NCBI RefSeq assembly: GCF_004135735.1
Contig: NZ_CP012670.1
Location: forward strand, 6,464,501-6,528,500
Direction: 5' to 3'
DNA from: Sorangium cellulosum
GTDB lineage: Bacteria; Myxococcota_A; Polyangia; Polyangiales; Polyangiaceae
DNA: 64,000 bases
Shown here: positions 45,780 to 55,000 of the stretch, piece by piece
Numbering within the stretch: the first letter of the stretch is position 1
How the letters are laid out: the number at the start of each line of letters is the position of its first letter
Made by a program: the position numbers and the translations under genes
The notes under the pieces: generated by a model
What the model was told of the DNA's origin: nothing
Databases searched by the model: none
What the model saw: only the letters and a program-made list of their open reading frames with translations

Positions 45780-46304
45780 CTAGCCGAGGTCCCGCGCGAG
45801 CTGGGCGGCGAGCAGGCGCGCGACCGGGGAGAGGTCGAAGGGCCAGGCGTAGCGGAGGGCGACGGACGGGTGCTCGGCGCGGAGCCGCGCGATCGCCTCG
45901 GGGATCTCCACCTCGGCGTGGACGCCGCCGGGGGTCAGCATCGACGGGACGACGGCGATCTCGGCCGCGCCCCGCTGGACGGCGGTCGCGACGGCCCCGG
46001 CCAGCGTCGGGGCGCAGAACTCGCTGTAGGCGACGAGGAGCTCGGTGCCGTCGAGCAGCGGCGCGAGCTCCGCGGCCAGGCGCTCGATGCCGGCGCGGTA
46101 CGGGTCGTTCTCCGGCGTGCGCGGCCAGGCGCGGAGCTTCGCCTCGAGCTCGCGCTCCTCGGCGCTCGGCGGGCCCGGCGGCCCGCCCCCCGACGCCACG
46201 CGCCGGCCCTCCAGCGCCTCGAGGCGCGTCACGAGCTCGCGCGGGCAATCCGCCGCCGGCGCCCCGTGCCCGACCAGGAGGACGGCCCTCTTCGTACGGC
46301 TCAT
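45780..46304 (-). CDS. CbiX/SirB-like chelatase
   Basis: 174 residues in the short CbiX class that inserts Co or Fe into sirohydrochlorin. Visible segments are VLLVGHGAPAADCPRELV at the start, LVAYSEFCAPTLAGAVATAVQRGAAEIAVVPSMLTPGGVHAEVEIPEAI in the middle, with His in GHG and GGVHAE as metal ligands. A Pro/Gly insert lies near residues 37-50. A 19-bp duplication of the start region places a second, out-of-frame copy of the first codons just upstream. Confidence 0.82.
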   Translation of the reverse strand: MSRTKRAVLLVGHGAPAADCPRELVTRLEALEGRRVASGGGPPGPPSAEERELEAKLRAWPRTPENDPYRAGIERLAAELAPLLDGTELLVAYSEFCAPTLAGAVATAVQRGAAEIAVVPSMLTPGGVHAEVEIPEAIARLRAEHPSVALRYAWPFDLSPVARLLAAQLARDLG

Positions 46305-46327
46305 GCGACTTCGTACGGCTCATGCGA
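46290..46327. repeat. 19-bp tandem duplication across the cbiX start
   Basis: CTTCGTACGGCTCATGCGA occurs twice head to tail (46290-46308 and 46309-46327). Each copy carries the ATG and first codons of cbiX on the minus strand; since 19 is not a multiple of three, the outer ATG (46323) is out of frame with the gene. Confidence 0.92.
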
Positions 46328-46358
46328 CAGCGCCTCCTCCGGGGCGCCCCGGCGCTCC

Positions 46359-46392
46359 GGCGTTACACGGCGCGCGGCGTTACACGGCGCGC
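46359..46392. repeat. 17-bp tandem duplication
   Basis: GGCGTTACACGGCGCGC is present twice in direct succession (46359-46375, 46376-46392), in the gap between the serine hydrolase stop and cbiX. It lies 31 bp from the 19-bp duplication. Confidence 0.9.
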
Positions 46393-46424
46393 GCGCCTCA
46401 GAACCACGCCGGCAGTGGCCTCCG

Positions 46425-47669
46425 TCACCCGAGGCAGGCCGCGACCGCCGCGGCCAGGTTCGACACTCGCGGTTCGCCGATCCGGAAGGACCAGAGGTTC
46501 ATGACGTAGCCGAACCCGACGCCGGCATCGGGGTCGGCGAAGCCGACCGATCCGCCGGAGCCGGGGTGGCCGAACGACCGGGGCCCGGTCCAGGGCATCG
46601 GCGGGCAGGCCCGCCAGAACCCGAGCGCCATGTAGAAGGAGCGGTCGGCCGGAATGTCCAGGCCTGGCGGCAGCCCGTTCATCTTCGTCTTGTCGGTCTG
46701 GACGGCGGTCATCTTCTCGACCGTCGCCGGATCCAGCAGCCGCACGCGGTCGACCTCGCTCACCGTGGCCGCATACATGCGCGCGAGCGATCGAGCGTCC
46801 GTGAACATGTTCCCGAAGGGGAGCTCGGCAGCGCGGAAGGCACGCGTGCTCATGTAGTCGCCGGCGGGATCGAAGGCGCCGCCGAGCTGGCCGGCGCGGG
46901 CCTGCACGGAGTCCGGGCCCCACACGGCGTTCATCCAGGCGAGGACCGTGTCCCTGTCGAGGCCGGTGGTCTCGATCATCCCGGCGGTCATCTCCTCCAG
47001 CGTGAACGGGGCTGCGTACTCGATCCGCGCCACCCGTCCCTCTTGCTCCTCGGGCAGCCCGATCCAGGCGCTCAGCCCGAGCGGGGCAGCGACCTCGTCG
47101 GCGAAGAAGGCGCCGAGCGACTTGCCGGAGATCCGCCGCACGACCTCCCCGACCAGGAACCCGAAGGTCATGCTGTGGTAGACGTGCTCCGTGCCCGGCT
47201 GCCACAGTGGCTTCTGCGCCTCGAGTGCCCGGATGACCGGATGCCAGGCGCAGGCGTCCTCGAAGGTCAGCGGGCCGTCGACGACCGGCAGACCGGCCTG
47301 GTGCGAGAGCAGCCAGCGCACCGGGAGTTGCTCCTTGCCGGCAGCGCCGAACTCCGGCCAGTACTGGACCACGGGAGCGTCCAGATCGAGCTCGCCGCGC
47401 TGCGCCAGCAGATGGGCGCAGATCGCGGTAGCGCCCTTGGTCGTGGAGGCGACCAACGCGATGGTGTCCTTGTCCCACGGACGGTTCGCCTCGCGATCGG
47501 CGACGCCGCCCCACAGGTCGACGACGGCACGGCCGTCCACGTAGACGCAGCACGCCGCGCCGACCTCGCCGGGGCTCCCTTCGAAGTTCCTGCGGAAGGC
47601 ATCGGCCACCTTTCCCCAGCCGTCCTCGACGTGTCCCTGCACACCTGTCCCGCTCGTCGTATCCAACAT
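46425..47669 (-). CDS. Class C beta-lactamase-fold serine hydrolase
   Basis: 414 residues of the EstB/penicillin-binding-like esterase group. The nucleophile motif S75-T-T-K78 (VASTTKGA), the YHS triad equivalent of Tyr-x-Asn (HVYHSMTFG) and HPGSGGSVGFADPDAG in place of the KTG box are present. There is no signal peptide, so it is probably a cytoplasmic esterase rather than a beta-lactamase. I use the ATG at 47669. Its 5' side abuts a degraded ABC gene. Confidence 0.85.
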   Translation of the reverse strand: MLDTTSGTGVQGHVEDGWGKVADAFRRNFEGSPGEVGAACCVYVDGRAVVDLWGGVADREANRPWDKDTIALVASTTKGATAICAHLLAQRGELDLDAPVVQYWPEFGAAGKEQLPVRWLLSHQAGLPVVDGPLTFEDACAWHPVIRALEAQKPLWQPGTEHVYHSMTFGFLVGEVVRRISGKSLGAFFADEVAAPLGLSAWIGLPEEQEGRVARIEYAAPFTLEEMTAGMIETTGLDRDTVLAWMNAVWGPDSVQARAGQLGGAFDPAGDYMSTRAFRAAELPFGNMFTDARSLARMYAATVSEVDRVRLLDPATVEKMTAVQTDKTKMNGLPPGLDIPADRSFYMALGFWRACPPMPWTGPRSFGHPGSGGSVGFADPDAGVGFGYVMNLWSFRIGEPRVSNLAAAVAACLG

Positions 47670-47754
47670 GCTGCACCGCCTTTTCTGGAGGGTCTGAAAC
47701 GAATCGCGTGCGCAGCGCCGCAACGCTTACGGCGCCGTGCTTCGCCGGCTGACG

Positions 47755-48015
47755 TCACAGGTCCGCCGCATCTTGTGCTTCGAGAGATCGTTGATTCGTG
47801 ATGTCGCCATGGCCCGCCCGAGCACGGATCTCGACGGCTTCCTCGCTCGGCGCTGGTGCGGCTTTCACGACCGTTGTCTTGCCCGCCCCGTTCGAGCCGA
47901 GCAGGGCGACGATGCTCCCCCGCGCCCCGTCGAGGTCCACGCCGCGCAGCACCTCCAGGTCGCTGGACGATCTCTTCAGGCCCTGCGCGTGGATTGCGTG
48001 CTGTGTCGTCATCAT
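47755..48015 (-). pseudogene. Truncated ABC transporter ATPase remnant
   Basis: 86 residues. The start (HAIHAQGLKRSSSDLEVLRGVDLDGARGSIVALLGSNGAGKTTVVK) is an ABC ATPase N-terminus of the DrrA type with an intact Walker A, but after it the sequence turns into unrelated residues and stops; signature, Walker B and the permease are missing. It overlaps the DUF1048 gene stop (ATGATGA) as a coupled gene would. In other bacteria PadR-DUF1048-ATPase-permease form a full unit, so the rest was probably deleted. Confidence 0.7.
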
Positions 48016-48371
48016 GCTCCCCTCGCTTCCTCTTCGGCGGCGCGCTCGATGGCGTTGGTCAGCCGTTCTCGCTCCCGGATGATCCACTCACCCTTCGGGT
48101 AGTTGCGTACGAACGTCTCGATGAACTCCACGGGGTCTTCCCCGACGATCTGGCGGATCGGGGTCCGGTTCGCCGCGCTCTGTTCGAACAGGTCGACGAG
48201 GTCCGCGTAAATCGCAGTCCCGTCGCCCCCCGTCCCGGAGTACATCAGGTATCGCTCCAGCGCGTCGACCGCCGTGCGGTAGCTCGCGGGGAGCTGTCTC
48301 ACGCGCGCCTTGTACTGCCGCCATTGCCCCTTCTCGCCGATCATCTTCGAGATGAGCTTTGAGATGAACAT
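48012..48371 (-). CDS. DUF1048-family protein
   Basis: 119 residues. SKLISKMIGEKGQWRQYKARVRQLPASYRTAVDALERYLMY and the acidic/aromatic second half match DUF1048, a helical family found with PadR regulators and drug-type ABC transporters. I chose the ATG at 48371 because AAGGAGG lies 8 nt upstream, inside the end of padR; a second in-frame ATG exists at 48389. Function unknown. Confidence 0.8.
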   Translation of the reverse strand: MFISKLISKMIGEKGQWRQYKARVRQLPASYRTAVDALERYLMYSGTGGDGTAIYADLVDLFEQSAANRTPIRQIVGEDPVEFIETFVRNYPKGEWIIRERERLTNAIERAAEEEARGA

Positions 48372-48372
48372 G

Positions 48373-48702
48373 TCATCTGCCTCCTTCATGGAGCTGCTCG
48401 AGCCGTTCAGCGAGGAAGCTCCAGGTCCGCCAGAACTCTTCGAGGTATTCCCGCCCCTGGGCGTTGAGCGAGTACACCTTGCGCGGCGGCCCCTTCTCGG
48501 ACGGGACCTTCTCCACGTCGACGAGGCCGCGCTGCTCGATCCTGACGAGCAGGGCGTAGATGGTGCCCTCGGCGATGTCGGAGAAGCCCTGAGCCCGCAG
48601 CCGCACCGTGATCTCGTAGCCGTACGCGGGCCGCATGGACAGGATCGCGAGGACGATGCCCTCCAGGATTCCCTTGAGCATTTCCGTCATCTGCTTGCCC
48701 AC
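48373..48702 (-). CDS. PadR-family transcriptional regulator
   Basis: 109 residues of the PadR winged-helix type: LEGIVLAILSMRPAYGYEITVRLRAQGFSDIAEGTIYALLVRIEQRGLV, wing VPSEKGPPRKVYSLNAQGREYLEEF, then a short helix. Start GTG at 48702 has GAGGAG 7-8 nt upstream; an ATG at 48690 is the alternative. The upstream AT-rich stretch at about 48725-48765 contains CTAC-N9-GTAG, a weak operator candidate. It presumably controlled the now broken ABC unit. Confidence 0.87.
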   Translation of the reverse strand: MGKQMTEMLKGILEGIVLAILSMRPAYGYEITVRLRAQGFSDIAEGTIYALLVRIEQRGLVDVEKVPSEKGPPRKVYSLNAQGREYLEEFWRTWSFLAERLEQLHEGGR

Positions 48703-49015
48703 GGACAGCTCCTCGAGCTACCTAACATCACTGACTACCAGTACATAGTAGCGCTAAGTAGTAGCGACGCAAGCCCCACGTGGCACGCAGTCGTCCGAGG
48801 CGCTGCTGCCACAGGCTGCACATCACCGCGGATGCGTGGCGCGAGACGCACCCGTTCGACCACGATCACGAGCCCAGGGAGATCCGGTCCGGGGTCGATC
48901 GCGCCGACATCCGGCAGCGCCTGCTCGCGGCCTCAGCGGTACGCGGGCGCCGACCTGACCGAGGTCCCGCGCGAGCTGCGCGGCGAGGAGCGCGGCGCCC
49001 CGCGCCGCGCGCTGC

Positions 49016-50818
49016 TCAGAACCACTCCGGCTTCATCCTCGCGTACGAGTCCTCGCCCGACCGGCAGAGCGCCGCGAGGGCCGAGGCCCGGGGCAGCTCC
49101 GTCGCGAACCAGTACTGCGCCGCGCAGAGCTTGCCCTCGTAGAAGCCGGCGGGCGAGGCGCCCCGGGCCAGCCCCTCCCGGGCCGCGGCGGCCATCGTGA
49201 GCCACTGCCAGGCGACCACCAGGATCGAGGCGAGCTCCAGGTAGTCGGCGCTGTGCCGCAGCATCCGCTCGACGTCGCCGCGCCCCCCCGACTCCGCGAG
49301 GTGCATCGTCAGCTCCCCGAGCAGCGACATCGAGGCGCCGAGCTGCTCGCACCACGCGGGCTCGACCCCGGCGCGCCGCGCGCGGCCGATCGCCCGCTCG
49401 ACCTCGGCGCCGAGCGCCATGAGCGCGGCGCCGCCCGAGGCCACGACCTTGCGGCCGAGCAGGTCCAGGCCCTGGATCCCGGCCGTCCCCTCGTGGATCG
49501 AGTTGAGCTTCTGGTCCCGGAGCCACGCCTCGGGCAGGTACTCGCTCGAGTAGCCGTAGCCGCCGTGGACCTGGAGCGCGAGGGCGTTCGACTCGAACCC
49601 CTTCTCGGCCGGGAACGTCTTGGTGATCGGCGTCAGCAGGTCGAGCAGCCGCTGCGCGCGCTCGCGCTCCTCCGCGCCCGCGGCGTGGGCGGCGAGATCG
49701 GCGCAGCGCGCGGTCGTGGCGACGAGCGCGAGGCTGCCCTCCACGATGGCCTTCTGCCGGAGCAGCATCCGGCGCACGTCGGCGTGCTCGACGATCGGCA
49801 CCTGCGGCGCGGTCGGGTCCTTCACGCCGAGCGGCCGGCCCTGCCGCCGGGTGAGCGCGTAGCCGAGCGCCTCGTGGTAGGCGACCGAGGCGGTCGCGGC
49901 CGCGTTGACGCCCACCATGATCCGGGCCTCGTTCATCATCTGGAACATGTACGCGACGCCCTGGTGGGGCCGCCCCACGAGGTAGCCGTGGCAGTCGTCC
50001 TTCTCCCCGAAGCTCAGCGAGAGGCTCGGGAGCCCGCGCCAGCCGATCTTGTGGATCATGCCCGCGACCTCCACGTCGTTCGGGACGAGCCGCCCCTCCT
50101 CGATCCGCCGCTTGGGCACCGCGAACAGGCTCACCCCCTTGATGCCGGGCGGCGCGCCGTCGATGCGCGCGAGCGTGAGGTGGACGATGTTCTCCGTGAG
50201 GTCGTGATCCCCGCCCGAGATGAAGATCTTCGAGCCGCGGACGAGGTAGTGCCCGGCGTCGGTCGGGGTCGCGCGCGCCTGCACGTCGGCCAGGCTGGAG
50301 CCCGCCTGCGGCTCGGTGAGCGCCATGGTCCCGGTCCACTCTCCGGCGTACATCCGGGTCATGAAGGTGGCCTTCAGGGCGTCGTCGCCGAACGCCTCGA
50401 TGAGGTGCGCGGCCCCCGTGGTCAGGCCGAGGTACCCGCACGCGCTCAGGTTGGCCGCCATCAGGTAGGCGCCGGCGAGCGTCGCCACGACGAGCGGGAG
50501 TTGCTGGCCTCCCACGGCGGCGGGCCGCGCCGCGGTGAGCACGCCGAGGTCGACCATCGGCCGGAAGACCTGCTTCAGCAGCGGGTGCACCGAGATCGCG
50601 CCGTCCTGGAAGCGGGGCGGCGCCTCGTCCACCGGCCGGTAGGTCGGGAACAGCACCTCCCGCGCGAACCGCCGGCAGCTCTGGAGGTAGAGGTCGAACG
50701 TGTCGCGCGCGTGATCGGCGAAATGGGGGAGCGCGCAGAGGCGGGGCGCGTCGAGCACCTCGTAGAGGAGGAAGTCGACGTCGCGGTCGTTGAGCAGGGG
50801 GTTCTGCGGGGCGGTCAT
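49016..50818 (-). CDS. Acyl-CoA dehydrogenase (C-terminally extended type)
   Basis: 600 residues, FAD-dependent. The family blocks MALTEPQAGSSLADVQARATP, YLVRGSKIFISGGDHDL, RIMVGVNAAATASVAYHEALGYA and the ALQVHGGYGYSSEYLPEAWLRD ending with its catalytic-region residues are intact, followed by the longer C-terminal domain of the 600-residue (FadE5-like) class. Substrate chain length is not deducible. I use the ATG at 50818. It ends at 49016, just after a short echo of the cbiX 3' end. Confidence 0.9.
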   Translation of the reverse strand: MTAPQNPLLNDRDVDFLLYEVLDAPRLCALPHFADHARDTFDLYLQSCRRFAREVLFPTYRPVDEAPPRFQDGAISVHPLLKQVFRPMVDLGVLTAARPAAVGGQQLPLVVATLAGAYLMAANLSACGYLGLTTGAAHLIEAFGDDALKATFMTRMYAGEWTGTMALTEPQAGSSLADVQARATPTDAGHYLVRGSKIFISGGDHDLTENIVHLTLARIDGAPPGIKGVSLFAVPKRRIEEGRLVPNDVEVAGMIHKIGWRGLPSLSLSFGEKDDCHGYLVGRPHQGVAYMFQMMNEARIMVGVNAAATASVAYHEALGYALTRRQGRPLGVKDPTAPQVPIVEHADVRRMLLRQKAIVEGSLALVATTARCADLAAHAAGAEERERAQRLLDLLTPITKTFPAEKGFESNALALQVHGGYGYSSEYLPEAWLRDQKLNSIHEGTAGIQGLDLLGRKVVASGGAALMALGAEVERAIGRARRAGVEPAWCEQLGASMSLLGELTMHLAESGGRGDVERMLRHSADYLELASILVVAWQWLTMAAAAREGLARGASPAGFYEGKLCAAQYWFATELPRASALAALCRSGEDSYARMKPEWF

Positions 50819-50985
50819 GGGGTGCCTCGCCGATGTTGGCGCAACGCCAGGCGCCGATGAAGCGGGATGTCGAGGTCTTGTCCCGGCCATGGTCCGGCGA
50901 GCGTGGGCTGGGCGGACGCGCGCCGCGGGATCGTGACGGCGCAGCGGGCGAAGCCGCCGGCATCGCGGCGGAGGGCGTCGTCAGC

Positions 50986-51292
50986 CGGCCGCGAGCCATC
51001 GTCAGCCGGCCGCGAGCCATCGTCAGCCGGCCGCGGGCCATCGTCAGCCGGCCGGAGGCCCGTCGTCAGCCGGCCGCGAGCCATCGTCAGCCGGCCGGAG
51101 GCCCATCGTCAGCCGGCCGCGAGCCATCGTCAGCCGGCCGGAGGCCCGTCGTCAGCCGGCCGCGAGCCATCGTCAGCCGGCCGGAGGCCCATCGTCAGCC
51201 GGCCGCGAGCCATCGTCAGCCGGCCGGAGGCCCGTCGTCAGCCGGCCGCGAGCCATCGTCAGCCGGCCGGGGACCCGTCGTCAGCCGGTCGC
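50986..51292. repeat. 21/22-bp tandem array (array 7)
   Basis: About fourteen copies of CGTCAGCCGGCCGCGAGCCAT, alternating with the variant CGTCAGCCGGCCGGAGGCCC(A/G)T, which gives a 43-bp higher-order period. It fills the gap between the acyl-CoA dehydrogenase start and the antitoxin-like gene, whose last codons lie in its last degenerate unit. No relation to the CCCAGGTT arrays was seen. Confidence 0.9.
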
Positions 51293-51526
51293 GAGGCTCG
51301 CACGAAGGTCGGCCTCGACCTCTCCCCAGGACCGGCCAGCGTCCGGTGCTGCTTCGTAGTCGGCGAGCCGACGGCCGAGCTCGGCGCTGTGCCACTCGGG
51401 TACCGGCACATCGTCCTCCCTCGCCGCGATCCGCTCCCAGAGCGCCTGGACGTACTCGATCTGCTCGTTCACGGTGAGCTCGTCGAAGCCAGGCGGCGGG
51501 TTCTGGATGACTCTTTCCGTGGTCAG
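51281..51526 (-). CDS. Addiction-module component (antitoxin-like, orphan)
   Basis: 81 residues: TTERVIQNPPPGFDELTVNEQIEYVQALWERIAAREDDVPVPEWHSAELGRRLADYEAAPDAGRSWGEVEADLRASL. The WHSAELGRRLADYEAAPDAGRSWGEVEADL end is typical of the TIGR02574-like antitoxin family. No ATG, GTG or TTG suits; the family-like N-terminus TTERV is preceded by CTG at 51526, so the start is CTG or lost. No RelE/ParE toxin gene is adjacent, so it is an orphan or remnant. Confidence 0.6.
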   Translation of the reverse strand: MTTERVIQNPPPGFDELTVNEQIEYVQALWERIAAREDDVPVPEWHSAELGRRLADYEAAPDAGRSWGEVEADLRASLATG

Positions 51527-51736
51527 CAGGATACCCCAGGGGCCCGCAGCGGCGCAGCGCCTGGTCGCCGCGGTCAAGAGCGAGCGGCGCCGACGGCGAG
51601 CCACGCGCCGCGGCACCGTCACGCCGATCCGGCACCGCAGCGCCCGCCGGTGACGTTCCACTTGGATCCGAAGGCGGCCCTGTCGTCGAGGTCGGCCCGT
51701 CGCTCCCTCCGGATTCCGACCGTGCTGCGATACGCG

Positions 51737-52006
51737 TCATCTCGGCGTCGAGATCGCCTTCAGCAGATCAACGAAGCTGGGCTGGCTGACGACTTGGCGG
51801 TGTGCTGCCGCGTGGTAGGCGCGATCAGCACCAGCGCCGCGTTGGGCTGTGTCCCGAGATCGCACAGAATTGCGCGGTCTCTCTTGTTGAAGCTGCTCCT
51901 TGAACCACTTCGCCATCTGCTCGAGCTGGTCTTCAGCAAACTGCTTTGCCAGAAACTCATCGAGGCGACGCGGGTCGATCTCTACATTCCCGGAGCGCGA
52001 GCTCAA
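51737..52006 (-). CDS. Small hypothetical protein
   Basis: 89 residues from a TTG start: VEIDPRRLDEFLAKQFAEDQLEQMAKWFKEQLQQE, then Arg/Asn-rich sequence. I do not recognise it. Codon use (AAT, GTA, TTT, GCT) is more AT-tolerant than the neighbours, suggesting foreign or decaying DNA. Another frame across 51760-51960 also shows protein-like features (ALVLIAPTTRQHTA), so a frameshifted remnant is as likely as a real gene. Located 9 nt beyond the RND pump stop, convergent orientation not involved. Confidence 0.25.
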   Translation of the reverse strand: MSSRSGNVEIDPRRLDEFLAKQFAEDQLEQMAKWFKEQLQQERPRNSVRSRDTAQRGAGADRAYHAAAHRQVVSQPSFVDLLKAISTPR

Positions 52007-52015
52007 CGACCGACG

Positions 52016-55000
52016 CTAGCCCTCGGGCGCGGCCGGGTGCGCCGGCGCCACGGGGTGCTCGCCGCCCCGCCGCCGGAGCCGCGCGAGGCGCGCCCGGAGG
52101 TCGTCCGCGACCACGTAGAACGCCGGCACCACGAGGAGGCTCAGCGCCGTCGAGACGACCAGGCCGCCGATCACCGCCGCCGCCATCGGGGCCCGGATCT
52201 CGGAGCCGGGGCCGAGCGCCAGCGCCGCCGGGACCGCCGCCATCATCGTCGCGGTCGACGTCATCAGGATCGGCCGCAGCCGCACCGGGCCGGCGTGGAG
52301 CATCGCCTCGCGGGCCCCCATCACCTCCCCTTCCCCCTTGCCGTGCCCGCCGCGCGCCCCTTCCTCGTGGGTCGTGCGTCCGCCTTCGCGGCGCACCTCC
52401 AGCGCGTAATCCACGAGGATGATCGAGTTCTTCTTCACGATCCCCATGAGCAGGAGGATCCCGATCATGCTGAAGATGTTCAGCGTGTGCCCGGTCAGGT
52501 GCAGCGCGAACGCCGCCCCCGCGAGCGACAGCGGCAGGATCGTCAGCACCGTCACCGGGTGCAGGAACGAGTTGAACTGCGACGCCAGCACCATGTAAGC
52601 GACCAGGATCCCGAGCACGAGCGCGAAGATCAGGCCGCCCATCGACTCGCGGAACGTCACGCTCGCGCCGCCCAGCACCACGCGGTAGCCGGGCGGCAGG
52701 TCGCGCCCGAGCTCCTCGACCCGCGCGACCGCCTCGCCCTGCGAGCGCCCCGGCGCGATGTTGCCGTAGATCGAGATCGCCCGCTCGCGGTCACGGCGCG
52801 TGATCGCCTGCAGCGCAGGGCGCTCCTCGTACGTGATGACCGACGTCAGCGGGACCAGCGCGCCCGAGGCGCTCCGCACCTGGATACGCGCCAGGTCCTC
52901 GGGCCGGCTCCGCTGGTGGGCCAACAGGCGCGCGCGGACGTCGATGCGGCGGCCGTCGTCGTTGTACTTCCCGACGCGCCCGCCGCCGATCAGCGTGTTC
53001 AGCGTCGTCGCGATCGCCTCGACGCTCACCCCGAGGTCCGCCGCGCGCGCCCGGTCCGGCACGATGCGGAGCTCCGGCATGCCGAGCTGGTAGTCCGTGT
53101 CGAGATCCACGACGAGGCCGCTCTGCGCGAGCTCGGTCCGGATGCGCTCGCTGTGCCGCGTGAGCTCGTCCCAGTCGGGGCCGCGCACCGAGAACTCGAC
53201 CGGGAACCCGCGCTGGGCCGTGAAGCCGGACTGCGAGAGATCCTGGACCACCGCGCGCAGGCCAGGGTAGCTGTTCAGCTCCTTGCGGAGCTCGGCCTGG
53301 AGCCCGGCCTGCGACAGCGTCCGCTCGTCGCCGGGCTTCATCGTGAGGAACAGGACGCCCGTGTTCACGGCGCCGCCGCCGAAGCCGCCGACCACCGCGA
53401 ACACCCGCTCGATGGCCGGGTGCTCGTTCGCGAAGCTCTCGGCGCGCTGGAACAGCCGGTCCGTCTCCGCGATGTCCGAGCCGATCGCCGTCTGCAGGCG
53501 GACGAGGAGGCGCCCCTGGTCCTGCGACGGGACGAACTCCGTCGGGAGCCGCTGCAGGGTGACGATCGAGGCGGCGAACAGGGCCGCGCCGAGCACCACG
53601 ACCGCGAGCGGGAACCGGAGCGCCCGGGCCAGGAGGAAGCGGTAGCCGCGCGCGAGCGCCTCGAAGCCGCGGTCGACGAGCCGCCCGAGGCGGCTCCGGC
53701 CCTCGCGCGAGACGTCGAGGATCTGCGCGCAGCGGGCCGGGGCGAGCGTGATCGCCTCGAGGTACGAGAGAAGCACCGCGATGCACAGGGTCACGCCGAA
53801 CTGGAGGAAGAACCGGCCGACGATCCCGTCCATGAAGACGATCGGGATGAAGATCGCGACGACCGCGAGCGTCGCGGCGAGCGCCGCGAACGTGATCTCG
53901 GCCGTGCCCTCGCGGGCGGCGCGGACGCGGTCCTTCCCCCCCTCGGCGTGCCGGTGGATGTTCTCGAGCACCATGATCGCGTCGTCGACGACGATGCCCA
54001 CGGCGAGCGAGAGCCCGAGCAGCGTGAAGGTGTTCAGCGTGAAGCCGAGGAAGTAGATCGCCGCGACCGTGCCGAGCAGCGACATCGGGATCGCCAGGAC
54101 GACGTTGAGCGTGCTCGAGAGCGAGCCGAGGAACATCCAGCAGACGAGCGCGGTCAGCGCGACGGCCATGCCGAGCTCGAGCTCGATCTCGTGGACCGAC
54201 TCCTCGATGAACTTGGTCGAGTCGAAGTTGACCCCGACGGTCATCCCCTCGGGCAGGGTCTTCTCGACCTCGGCGAGCGCCGCCCGGACCCCCTTCGCGA
54301 CCTCGACCGCGTTCGAGCCGCGCTGCTTCTTGATGCCGAGGCCCTGCGCGGGCTCGCCGTTCACCCGCGCGAGCCGGCGGACGTCCTCGAAGCCGTCCTC
54401 GATGAGCGCGACGTCCTCCAGGTACACCGTGGCGCGCGCCGACGACGGCGGGCCCGCGGCCGCCCCGGGGGGGCCCGCGGCCGGGGCGGCCGCGCCCGGC
54501 GGGCCGCCCTCGCGGACGACGATCTTCCGGAACATCTCGAGGTCGAGCGCCTCCCCCAGCACCCGCACGTTCAGCTCCCGCCCCTCGGTCTCGATCCGGC
54601 CCGCGGGGAGCTCGATGTGCTGGCGGCCGAGGGCCTGGGTCACGTCGACCACGGTGAGCCCGTGGGCGGCGAGGCGATCGGCGTCGATCCAGATGCGGAC
54701 GTTGCGCTCCAGGTAGCCGCCCAGCATCAGCTCACCGACGCCGGGCACGGTCTGGAGCTTCTCCTTCAGCCGGTAGCGCGCGACGTCGGCGATGAGCTGG
54801 GGAGAGAAGGGGCCGGAGAGGCCGACCCACATGATCGGCTGGTCCTCCGGGTTGCGCTTGGAGACGACGGGCGGGTCGAGATCGGGCGGCAGGCGCCGCT
54901 GCGCCTGGGAGATCTTCGTCTGCACGTCCTGGAGCGCGACGTCGACGTCGCGCTCCAGATCGAGCTCGATCGTGACCGAGGCGCTGCCCTGGCGCGACGT

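Noticed and set aside
50986..51292. Array considered as a CRISPR
   Set aside because: Units are contiguous and near identical with no unique spacers, and no cas genes are present.
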